Shown here piece after piece: positions 1-6,616 of a DNA stretch of 64,000 bases. Numbering within the stretch: position 1 is the first letter of the stretch; the number at the start of each line of letters is the position of its first letter. The stretch lies in assembly GCF_017565745.1 (NCBI RefSeq), contig NZ_JAGDYM010000013.1, positions 62,001 through 126,000 on the forward strand, read 5' to 3'. The stretch is from Leucobacter weissii. GTDB lineage: Bacteria > Actinomycetota > Actinomycetes > Actinomycetales > Microbacteriaceae. Below the pieces are notes generated by a model. The model saw nothing but the letters and a program-made list of their open reading frames with translations. It did no database searches and was not told where the DNA came from. The translations under genes were made by a program, and so were the position numbers.

Positions 1-1
1 C

Positions 2-244
2 ACCGTGCGGATCGCACTGCAAAGCATCTGGCTCGGCATCATCATCAGCGTCGGCCTCATGCTCATCGCCGCCTTCGGGTTCCTCCCAGCACTCCTCGGC
101 GCGTGGCTGCAAGAAGTCGTTGACCTGGTGGCCATCCTCGGCGCACTCCGTGCAGTCGGCCCACGATCTGAGCGAATCACACGATCATCACCAGTCGCAT
201 CGACGGAACAACTTCACTTCAGCACGACCCAAGACAGGAAATGA
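2..244 (+). CDS. Heavy-metal P-type ATPase, C-terminal fragment
   Basis: This is the 3' end of a gene that begins before the window, so only about 80 residues are visible. The segment runs through two hydrophobic helices and the stretch LLGAWLQEVVDLVAILGALR, which matches the last membrane helices of P1B-type ATPases (CadA/ZntA/CopA kind), where a similar QE(V/I)xD...LNALR end is typical. The last 28 residues are polar and not conserved. P1B ATPases export or import metal cations at ATP cost; the metal cannot be told because the CPC motif lies outside. The stop overlaps the next ATG (ATGA), so the two genes are probably co-translated. The GTG at 5 is only an internal codon. Confidence 0.75.
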   Translation, partial: TVRIALQSIWLGIIISVGLMLIAAFGFLPALLGAWLQEVVDLVAILGALRAVGPRSERITRSSPVASTEQLHFSTTQDRK

Positions 245-249
245 ACAAT

Positions 250-978
250 ATGGCATCCGACTCAAGCACCACGCCGCATCCCGGCGAAGCCCACCTGCAG
301 AACGTGGGCCAACGTTTGAACTGGCTACGTGCAGGGGTGCTCGGCGCAAACGACGGCATCGTCTCTACCGCGGGTGTCGTCGTCGGTGTCGCTGCCGCTA
401 CACCAAACAACGTACTGGCAATCGCGACGGCCGGTATCGCCGCCGTAGTTGCCGGGGCGTTCTCAATGGCTGGCGGAGAGTATGTTTCGGTGAGCACCCA
501 ACGCGACACAGAGAAAGCGCTCATCGCAAAAGAACGGTGGGAGCTCGAAACCATGCCCGAGGAGGAGCTTGAAGAACTCACCGAGCTCTATCGACAGCGG
601 GGCCTCTCAGATGACCTCGCACATCAGGTCGCGGTGCAGCTTACCGAGACGGACGCTCTCGCCGCTCACGCAGAGGTCGAACTCGGAATCGACCATGAAG
701 AGTTCACAAGCCCGTGGGCAGCCGCCGTGTCATCGTTCATTGCGTTCGCCGTTGGAGCGCTGATCCCACTCATCATGATCTTGCTCCCCGTCGGCGGACA
801 CCGAGTTTGGATCGCAGCCATCGCAGTTGTGATCGGCCTCTTCCTCACCGGTTGGATCAGCGCTGCGCTCGGTGGCGCGCCGCGCGGTCGCGCAATTCTC
901 CGGAACGTGGTCATGGGCTCAGCGACCATGATCGCCACATACGCCATTGGGGCACTCTTTGGCGTGGCCATCGGATAG
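250..978 (+). CDS. VIT1/CCC1 family iron/manganese transporter
   Basis: Membrane protein of about 242 residues of the VIT (vacuolar iron transporter) family. The N-terminal part has the family signature (LRAGVLGANDGIVSTAGVVV, TM1), followed by TM2 with SMAGGEYVSVSTQ, a charged cytoplasmic segment rich in Glu (likely metal binding) and three C-terminal helices. The family moves Fe2+ or Mn2+ across membranes. Two ATGs are possible: 241 overlaps the upstream stop and has no room for a ribosome site, whereas 250 sits nine bases after AGGAA (236-240), so I prefer 250. Codon use and GC are clearly lower than in the rest of the window. With the P-type ATPase it looks like imported metal-handling cargo. 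Confidence 0.85.
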   Translation: MASDSSTTPHPGEAHLQNVGQRLNWLRAGVLGANDGIVSTAGVVVGVAAATPNNVLAIATAGIAAVVAGAFSMAGGEYVSVSTQRDTEKALIAKERWELETMPEEELEELTELYRQRGLSDDLAHQVAVQLTETDALAAHAEVELGIDHEEFTSPWAAAVSSFIAFAVGALIPLIMILLPVGGHRVWIAAIAVVIGLFLTGWISAALGGAPRGRAILRNVVMGSATMIATYAIGALFGVAIG

Positions 979-1144
979 GCCGCTTCTCGTGATCCGGCCC
1001 GCTTTCATGTGCTAACTCATGTGCTACCGACGCTGCTAGGTTGTGAATCGCGGTGCAGTTATCCACAGGTGGGCCTCGCAGAAACCGCGGAATCATGCGG
1101 CAGAACGCCGATTCACGATTTCGTGTGCGAGGGGGAACGGATCA
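979..1144. other. Non-coding end of the putative island
   Basis: No gene is seen between the VIT stop and the tRNA-Leu remnant. The stretch holds the DnaA box and, at 1125-1135, GTGCGAGGGGG, an inverted partner of the tRNA-Leu acceptor/T-stem sequence at 1153-1166. An integrase arm site or recombined att half is possible. Confidence 0.35.
1059..1067 (+). other. Perfect DnaA box 9-mer
   Basis: TTATCCACA lies in the non-coding stretch between the VIT gene and the tRNA-Leu remnant. It equals the consensus DnaA box, but it stands alone here, so it is not an origin by itself. It might belong to the integrated element. Confidence 0.35.
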
Positions 1145-1165
1145 GTTCAAGTCCCCCCTCGCGCA
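1145..1165 (+). other. tRNA-Leu 3' end remnant, putative attachment site
   Basis: The 21 bases read as the end of a tRNA: G closing the T-loop, T-loop TTCAAGT, T-stem CCCCC, seven-base acceptor strand CTCGCGC and discriminator A. An acceptor 5' strand GCGCGAG is the usual start of an actinobacterial tRNA-Leu. The bases upstream do not continue the tRNA (no GGGG(G) T-stem partner next to the loop), so this is a duplicated 3' end, as left by tRNA-targeting integrases. The lower-GC metal genes lie on its left side. The full tRNA-Leu and the integrase should be left of the window. Confidence 0.6.
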
Positions 1166-1177
1166 CGCGAATGAAAT

Positions 1178-1216
1178 GGCCCCTGACCTGGGATTTTATA
1201 TCTCAGGTCAGGGGCC
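1178..1216 (+). terminator. Hairpin behind the tRNA-Leu remnant
   Basis: A perfect 13-base inverted repeat, GGCCCCTGACCTG (1178-1190) and CAGGTCAGGGGCC (1204-1216), with an AT-rich loop. Its position 12 bases after the tRNA end suggests the original tRNA-Leu terminator, now preserved at the island border. There is no clear T-run. Confidence 0.6.
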
Positions 1217-1260
1217 GTTCCGCGTTGGAGCCTGAAGAAGCGGCGACCGACTCCTACGCC

Positions 1261-1410
1261 GTGCTGTATCTCGGAGCCGATGACGATCTGGGGCAAGCGG
1301 GCGCGGACGACGAATACCGGATGACCGCCGACACCGATGCGAGGGCCCGTGCGATTCATGAGGGCGACCTCGCCTGCTTCGATGACGGGGCGCCCTCCCC
1401 TGCGGAGTAG
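1261..1410 (+). CDS. Possible small acidic ORF (doubtful)
   Basis: A reading frame from a GTG at 1261 would give 49 residues, rich in Asp, Glu and Ala, with no domain that I recognise. The frame is also open further upstream, but it then runs through the tRNA remnant and hairpin, so an earlier start is unlikely. A stem-loop follows the stop directly (1413-1437), which is the only support for a real gene. There is no good ribosome site. It could equally be a decayed gene fragment at the island border. Confidence 0.2.
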   Translation: MLYLGADDDLGQAGADDEYRMTADTDARARAIHEGDLACFDDGAPSPAE

Positions 1411-1412
1411 CG

Positions 1413-1437
1413 CCCGGCCGCCCCGGGAGCGGCCGGG
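1413..1437 (+). terminator. GC-rich stem-loop
   Basis: CCCGGCCGC (1413-1421) pairs perfectly with GCGGCCGGG (1429-1437) around a seven-base loop, followed by TTG. It sits three bases after the stop of the doubtful small ORF and about 130 bases before the aldo/keto reductase gene. Confidence 0.45.
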
Positions 1438-1569
1438 TTGTCGAATCGCGCACGGATCCGGTAACACTCGGTAGCGGACTGTACGGGGTGGCGGCTTCAG
1501 CGTAGCGTGAAGGTGCGGCCGCCGACCGGCTTGCCGCAACGATCGCGCCACGGCGCGGGAGGGAACGTC

Positions 1570-2586
1570 ATGGCGCACGTGTATCTGGGCAACAGCGGAC
1601 TCAAGGTCTCCGAGATCATCCTGGGCAATTGGCTCACGCACGGATCCTCCGTCGACGACGACACCGCCCATGCGACGGTCCGCGCTGCGCTCGACGTCGG
1701 CATCAGCACCTTCGACACCGCCGATGTCTACGCCAACACGCGTGCGGAATCCGTGCTGGGCGAGGCGCTGCGCGGGCAACGACGCGAATCGCTCGAGATC
1801 TTCAGCAAGGTCTACTGGCCGACCGGCCCGAAGGGGCCGAACGACGAGGGGCTCTCCAGGAAGCACATCCTCGAGTCGATCGACGGGACGCTGAGCCGGC
1901 TCGGCACCGATTACGTGGACCTCTACCAGGCGCATCGCTTCGACACCGAGACGCCGCTCGAGGAGACGATCACCGCGTTCGCGGACGTGGTGCGCTCGGG
2001 AAAGGCCCTCTACATCGGGGTCTCGGAGTGGAATGCGGACCAGATCCGCAGGGGAGTGGAACTCGCCCGCGAGGCGAAGATCCAGCTCATCTCGAATCAG
2101 CCCCAGTACTCCCTGCTGTGGCGTGTCATCGAGGGCGAGGTGATCCCCGCGTCCGAAGAGCTGGGGCTCTCGCAGATCGTGTGGTCGCCCCTGGCCCAGG
2201 GGGTGCTCACCGGCAAGTACCGTCCCGGCGAGCCGCTGCCCGAAGGCTCTCGAGCGGCGCTCGCTGAGCAGAGCGGGGAGCAGCGGAGCCGATTCCTCGA
2301 GACGGACGTTCTCGAAGCGGTCGCACGGGTGCTCCCGCTCGCGCAGGAGGCCGGGGTCACGCCGGCCCAGCTCGCGCTCGCCTGGGTGCTGCGCCATCCG
2401 AATGTCGCGTCGGCGATCATCGGGGCGTCGCGCCCCGAGCAGGTCGCGAGCAACACGGCCGTGCTTGAGCAGCGGATCGACGACGCGTTGCTGGATCGTG
2501 CCGAGGAGATCCTCGCCCCGGTCGCGGTGACGGACCCGGCGGAGACGGTGCGGAACGCGCCGCAGCAGCGCCCCGCGAACCCCTGA
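1570..2586 (+). CDS. Aldo/keto reductase (Kv-beta / YghZ-like)
   Basis: A 338-residue NADPH-dependent oxidoreductase of the AKR (beta/alpha)8 fold. The catalytic tetrad is visible: Asp49 and Tyr54 in FDTADVY, Lys80 in FSKVYW and His122 in LYQAHRFD. The C-terminal SAIIGASRPEQ is the usual NADP-binding part. The length and the sequence around the tetrad fit the AKR6-like group (potassium-channel beta subunit and YghZ relatives), which reduces aldehydes such as methylglyoxal; the substrate here is unknown. I chose the ATG at 1570 because GGGAGGGAA lies just before it; the frame is open upstream. A TAGCGT at 1503-1508 may be the -10 box. It stands alone. Confidence 0.9.
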   Translation: MAHVYLGNSGLKVSEIILGNWLTHGSSVDDDTAHATVRAALDVGISTFDTADVYANTRAESVLGEALRGQRRESLEIFSKVYWPTGPKGPNDEGLSRKHILESIDGTLSRLGTDYVDLYQAHRFDTETPLEETITAFADVVRSGKALYIGVSEWNADQIRRGVELAREAKIQLISNQPQYSLLWRVIEGEVIPASEELGLSQIVWSPLAQGVLTGKYRPGEPLPEGSRAALAEQSGEQRSRFLETDVLEAVARVLPLAQEAGVTPAQLALAWVLRHPNVASAIIGASRPEQVASNTAVLEQRIDDALLDRAEEILAPVAVTDPAETVRNAPQQRPANP

Positions 2587-2703
2587 ACCCTGGGGCGACC
2601 CGCATCGCCGGGGATCGCCCGCGCAGGATGAGAAGAGACCTCTGCCACGGCTCGCACTGGGATGCTTGCCGGGTCCGATGCTCTTCGAGAGAGGTAACGC
2701 GCA

Positions 2704-3093
2704 ATGTCATTCTGGGAATCGTTCTGGGCCGTCATCGGCTGGTTCTTCTGGGCCACCATCTTCATCGCCTACCTGATGGCGCTCTTCACGGTGCTCGCCG
2801 ACATCGTGCGCGACGAGAAGCTGAAAGGCTGGGCGAAGGCGATCTGGATCGTCTTCCTGATCTTCGTGCCCTTCCTGACCGCGCTCGTCTACCTCGTCGC
2901 TCGGGGCGACGGCATGAGCGAGCGGAACTCGCAGGCCGTCAGAGAGGGCAAGCGCGAGGCCGAGGACTACATCCGCTCGGTCGCGCAGACCGATCCCGCG
3001 ACGCAGATCGAGAAGGCGGCCCGGCTGCTCGAGAGCGGTGCGATCTCTCAGACCGAGTACGACCAGCTCAAGTCCCGCGCTCTGGCCGTCTGA
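2704..3093 (+). CDS. PLDc_N-like membrane protein with SHOCT domain
   Basis: A 129-residue protein with two membrane helices (about residues 10-33 and 43-66) joined by a short charged loop containing DEKLKGWAKAIW, the pattern of the phospholipase D N-terminal (PLDc_N) transmembrane domain. A polar linker leads to a C-terminal SHOCT motif (about residues 99-127: QIEKAARLLESGAISQTEYD), a short helical hairpin thought to mediate oligomerisation. No catalytic domain is present. GAGAGAGG precedes the ATG. It is the first gene of a cassette with a DUF6325-like gene and a second SHOCT gene, 27 and 31 bases apart. Function unknown. Confidence 0.8.
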   Translation: MSFWESFWAVIGWFFWATIFIAYLMALFTVLADIVRDEKLKGWAKAIWIVFLIFVPFLTALVYLVARGDGMSERNSQAVREGKREAEDYIRSVAQTDPATQIEKAARLLESGAISQTEYDQLKSRALAV

Positions 3094-3120
3094 GACGCGA
3101 AGAAGACGGAAGAAGCGGAA

Positions 3121-3564
3121 ATGAGCACCGAAATCCCTGAGCCGAGCGAGGTCTCGTTCGGGCCCGTCGAGTTGAACGTGATCCTGTTCGAGGGCAGCGG
3201 CCCCTCGCCGGCGGTGCTGCACGCCCTCGCCGCGCAGATCCGGGGCGGCACGGTCCGGCTGCTCGACTTCGTGGTCGTGGTGAAGTCGGCGAGCGGTGCG
3301 ATAGAGATCCGCGAGATCGATCCGGTCGAGTTCGGCCTCGCCGAGCTCCACCTCCATGCGCCGGGATTGTCCGCCGAGGAGGACATCGAGGCCCTCGCCG
3401 AGCGGGTGCCGAGCGGCGGCGCAGCGGCGATCGTCGCCTTCGAGCTCGTGTGGGCCAGAGAGCTTGCGGAGCGACTCGCCGCTGACGGCAGCGTAGTGGT
3501 CGCCACCGAGCGCATCCCGGCGCCCGCGGTCAATGCCGCGGTCGAGCTGGCGTTGGAGAGCTGA
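3121..3564 (+). CDS. DUF6325-like protein
   Basis: A 147-residue soluble acidic protein. It fits the actinobacterial DUF6325 family: an opening F(G)PVELxVxxF strand, a ferredoxin-like alternation of strands and helices, a middle part GGTVRLLDFVVVVK and a near-duplicate second half (IVAFELVWARELAERL). The two halves resemble each other, which suggests an internal duplication. Genes of this type often sit beside SHOCT proteins, as here on both sides. The ribosome site is GGAAGAAG. Function unknown; a role in envelope stress is only a guess. Confidence 0.7.
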   Translation: MSTEIPEPSEVSFGPVELNVILFEGSGPSPAVLHALAAQIRGGTVRLLDFVVVVKSASGAIEIREIDPVEFGLAELHLHAPGLSAEEDIEALAERVPSGGAAAIVAFELVWARELAERLAADGSVVVATERIPAPAVNAAVELALES

Positions 3565-3595
3565 GCAGATCGCTCGCCCGAGAGGAGTAGGGAAC

Positions 3596-3877
3596 ATGCG
3601 AAGAGTTGGACGGCCCGGACTGATCGGTCTCGCGGCTCGCACCGCGGTGGTGACGGGCACGGCGAACGCCATGCAGAATCGCGCGCTGCGCAGGCGACAG
3701 GACGCCCAGGCGCAGATGGCGCCGGAGGCCCCGTCGCCCCAGCCGGCGCCGGCGCCTCAGCCGAGCGGGAGCGCGCCGGATCTGACCGCGGAGCTCTCGA
3801 AGCTCGCGGAACTCCATTCGTCCGGTCTGCTGACGGCCGAGGAGTTCGCCGCGGCGAAGGCGCGCCTGCTGGGCTGA
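3596..3877 (+). CDS. Small SHOCT-domain protein
   Basis: A 93-residue protein with three parts: a basic, weakly hydrophobic N-terminus (about residues 5-25, possibly one membrane-associated helix), a low-complexity Pro/Ala/Gln linker (residues 42-60) and a C-terminal SHOCT motif (LAELHSSGLLTAEEFAAAKA). The ATG at 3596 is chosen because GAGAGGAGTAGGG lies before it. It is the third gene of the 2704-3877 cassette. The shared SHOCT motif in genes one and three suggests that the two products meet. Function unknown. Confidence 0.75.
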   Translation: MRRVGRPGLIGLAARTAVVTGTANAMQNRALRRRQDAQAQMAPEAPSPQPAPAPQPSGSAPDLTAELSKLAELHSSGLLTAEEFAAAKARLLG

Positions 3878-3904
3878 GCGGCGGGCGGTCCGGGAGCGCC
3901 CGGC

Positions 3905-6475
3905 TCAGGCGAACAGCCGAACCGCGTCCCGTCGGGTGGCGACGCCGAGCTTGCGGTAGATCGCGCGCTGGTGGGTCTTCACGGTGTTGATGGACACCCC
4001 GAGCGCCTCCGCGATCTCCTGCGTGGTCTTCGTGGTGCGCAGTTGGGCGAAGACCGTGCGCTCCCGCTCCGAGAGCGCGTCGAGAGGGCCCGAGGCGTGT
4101 CGCGGTGAGAGGCAGAGCGTGATGAACTCCTCGTACCGAGTGCCCCAGGCCAGGTGCTCGGTCAGGAGCTTCCGCATCTCGAGCCCGCCGCCGGAGAAGG
4201 GGCGCCTCAGGTCTTCGTCGGTCGCGAGTTCGACGGCCTGCTCGGCGAGGTCGTGAGCGCGCTGCTGCTGACCGTCCTGCGCGTGCGCCAGCGCCTCGGT
4301 GGCGAGCGAGGAGACCTGCACGTAGGAGATCGCGCGGTACCGTTCCAGCCTGCTCAGCAGTCTCGCGGCGAGGCGCGTCCTCCCGGCCCGCGTCGCGATG
4401 CCCGCCAGGATGACCGACACGAGCGGGAGGTCGTCCGCATCCTGATAGTGCGCGACGATCTTGAGTGCGCGATCGCGATGTCCGGCGGCTTCGTGCAGCG
4501 ACGCGAGCGAGGCGTGTCGGAACGCGGGCCAGGAGACGCCCTGGCGCTCCTCGCGGGGCATCGCCTGCAGTTCCCTCGCTGCGCGGTGGCACGTCTGCGC
4601 ATCGCGTGAGGCTCCCGCGGTGAACGCGAGCATCATCCGGGCGATGCCCGCGAAAGAGGCGTCGGAACTCCCTCCTCGGATCGCCCGGGTCAGTTCTGCT
4701 GCGGCCAGCTCCAGATCGTCGCGCCAGTAGGCGATGAAGCCGGCCGCCGTCGCTGCGGCGCCTCCCGCATAGGCGACCCAGGCCTCGTCGTCGGAGGCCT
4801 CCGAGCGGCGGTCCAGCACGTCGCGCGAGCGTCGCAGCTGCCCCGACCAGGCGAGGGCGAACGACAGATTGCTCTGCGCGCGTCCCGCGAGGATGACATC
4901 GCCGCCGGCCTCGGCCTCGACGGCGGCCGACGAGAGGAGCTGCACCGCGAGCCTGGGGGAGCGGCGATGCCGCAACTCGGCGAACCCGAGGAGGTAGAGG
5001 ATCGCGGCGCGAGTGTGCTGCGACATCTCGTCGCCGGATTCGAGCCGGGCCCTCAGCCGCGCCGTGGCGGCCGTCAGTTCGGCGCGATCGTCCAGCAGGA
5101 AGAGCGCGGCCTGCGCCCGAACCTCCTCGTAGGCCTCGTCGCGTCCCAGCGCTTCTGCCCGCGCCTCGGCCCGCCCCAGCAGCATGAGCGCGAGTTCCCG
5201 TGCGCCGACCACATCGTGGGCGCACGCGCGCACGAGCAGGATGCGCGGGTCGTCGTCGTGAGGCGCGGGGAGTTCCGCGCACCAGCGGTCCAGCGCTGCG
5301 GAGTCCGGCCCGACCACCATGCCGACCCAGCGCGAGAGCACCGTGCGCATGGCGGCCTCCAACTCGCCGGCTCTGAGCCAGTAGCTCGCGGCGGAGAGCG
5401 GGAGGCCATCCGCTTCCGCGAACGCGGCGGCGGCGGCGAAGGCCCGTTCTCGGCGGCCCGGATCGGTCAGATCGAGAATGCTCCGGCAGTGCCGCGCGAA
5501 CACCCCGTGCCAGCGGTACACCGCGCCCTTCGGCGAGTCGTAGCGGTCGATGAAGAGTCCGAGGCGCACGCAGCGCTCGAGCAGCTCCGCGGCGTCGTCC
5601 CGGCCGGAGACGGCCGCGGCCATCCCGACCGTCATCTCCTCGCAGACGGAGGTCAGCAGCGCGACGTCGGCCAGTTCCCTCGGCACCGCCGAGAGCAGAT
5701 AGTCGCGAACGTAATCCCGCATCAGCATCTCGTCGGGACTGCGCTTGGCGTCCGGGCTGATGCCCGCCAGCTGCATGAAGCGGATCGCGATCGGCCAGCC
5801 CTTCGTCTCGGCGAGGATGGCCTCCGGCGCCGGTCGGGGCGAGGCGCCGGCCGTAAGCCGCGCGATCTCCTCGAGGTCGAAGGCGAGGTCGTTCGCCCGG
5901 ATCACCTGGTGCGGGCGCGAGAGAATCAGCCGGCTCAGGGAGATCTCGACGTAATTGGTGCCGACGAGGATCAGCCTCAGAGGATCGCAGCCGACGTCGA
6001 TCAGCGCGCCGAGCAGCCCCTCGTTCAATCGGTCCTGGGCGCGGTGCGCATCGTCGACCACGAGATGCACCGGAGACTCCGCTTCGAGCAGGGCCTCGGC
6101 GACGAGGTCGAAGGCGGTCTCGGGCTCGAGCTCGCCCGGTTCGAGCTCGAGCAGGCCCCGGAGATCCTCCCCGCCATCCGAGCGGGCGAGCTCCTGCAAG
6201 GCTTGGAGCACCCCGATCCCGATCCTGGCGGGATCCGTGTCGAAAGGACCCAGGGTCAGCCAGGCCGCTCTGCCGAGGCGCTCGCCCGCCCACTCCGCGA
6301 CGGCCGAGGTCTTCCCGTAGCCGCTCGGCGCGGCGACGAGCAGCACCGGATCGGCGGAGAGCCGTTCGTCGATCAGCTCGAGCAGCCGAGGGCGTTCCAG
6401 GTGAGCCTGCTGGCGCCTCGGAGGACGGAATCTGCTCGGTCCGTCTGACGCGCGCTCGACGGTTCGGACGGCCAT
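3905..6475 (-). CDS. MalT-like LuxR-family ATP-dependent regulator (LAL)
   Basis: An 856-residue transcription regulator. A P-loop NTPase (STAND) domain lies near the N-terminus with Walker A APSGYGKTS (about residues 49-57) and Walker B VHLVVDDAH (about 135-143). A long helical repeat region follows, and a LuxR/GerE helix-turn-helix ends the protein (about residues 795-853, LSERERTVFAQLRTT...GVSINTVKTHQ). Such LAL/MalT regulators bind ATP and an inducer, oligomerise and activate nearby promoters. The divergent neighbour is the alkyl sulfatase gene, a plausible target. The start codon is preceded by TAGATT six bases away, so the mRNA is probably leaderless. The effector is unknown. Confidence 0.9.
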   Translation of the reverse strand: MAVRTVERASDGPSRFRPPRRQQAHLERPRLLELIDERLSADPVLLVAAPSGYGKTSAVAEWAGERLGRAAWLTLGPFDTDPARIGIGVLQALQELARSDGGEDLRGLLELEPGELEPETAFDLVAEALLEAESPVHLVVDDAHRAQDRLNEGLLGALIDVGCDPLRLILVGTNYVEISLSRLILSRPHQVIRANDLAFDLEEIARLTAGASPRPAPEAILAETKGWPIAIRFMQLAGISPDAKRSPDEMLMRDYVRDYLLSAVPRELADVALLTSVCEEMTVGMAAAVSGRDDAAELLERCVRLGLFIDRYDSPKGAVYRWHGVFARHCRSILDLTDPGRRERAFAAAAAFAEADGLPLSAASYWLRAGELEAAMRTVLSRWVGMVVGPDSAALDRWCAELPAPHDDDPRILLVRACAHDVVGARELALMLLGRAEARAEALGRDEAYEEVRAQAALFLLDDRAELTAATARLRARLESGDEMSQHTRAAILYLLGFAELRHRRSPRLAVQLLSSAAVEAEAGGDVILAGRAQSNLSFALAWSGQLRRSRDVLDRRSEASDDEAWVAYAGGAAATAAGFIAYWRDDLELAAAELTRAIRGGSSDASFAGIARMMLAFTAGASRDAQTCHRAARELQAMPREERQGVSWPAFRHASLASLHEAAGHRDRALKIVAHYQDADDLPLVSVILAGIATRAGRTRLAARLLSRLERYRAISYVQVSSLATEALAHAQDGQQQRAHDLAEQAVELATDEDLRRPFSGGGLEMRKLLTEHLAWGTRYEEFITLCLSPRHASGPLDALSERERTVFAQLRTTKTTQEIAEALGVSINTVKTHQRAIYRKLGVATRRDAVRLFA

Positions 6476-6481
6476 ACCAGT

Positions 6482-6487
6482 AATCTA
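6482..6487 (-). promoter_or_regulatory. -10 box of the LAL regulator gene
   Basis: TAGATT on the minus strand with six bases to the ATG at 6475, the spacing expected for a leaderless transcript. Confidence 0.55.
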
Positions 6488-6616
6488 GGGTGCTCGACCG
6501 GTCTCTGGGAACCCCATCACCCGCGGAGTGTGACTCCTCGTGACGGGAGCGGGGGGCCGTGGCGGATACTGGTCGTACGGCCGTGTCACGGCCGCAGACC
6601 TAGGAGGGTAGGGATC

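Noticed and set aside
1145..1165. Complete tRNA gene
   Set aside because: Only the T-loop to discriminator part is present; anticodon and D arms are missing.
1178..1216. REP-type repeat
   Set aside because: Different sequence from the 26892/57934 family and placed as a tRNA terminator.
1009..1410. 133-codon frame through the tRNA-Leu remnant and hairpin
   Set aside because: It crosses a tRNA end and a terminator-like stem, lacks a ribosome site and has no recognisable domain; only its last part is listed, as doubtful.
3048..6293. 1081-codon frame in the shadow of the LAL regulator gene
   Set aside because: Low-complexity Arg/Gly/Ala/Pro translation typical of the wrong frame in GC-rich DNA; the regulator frame has clear domains.
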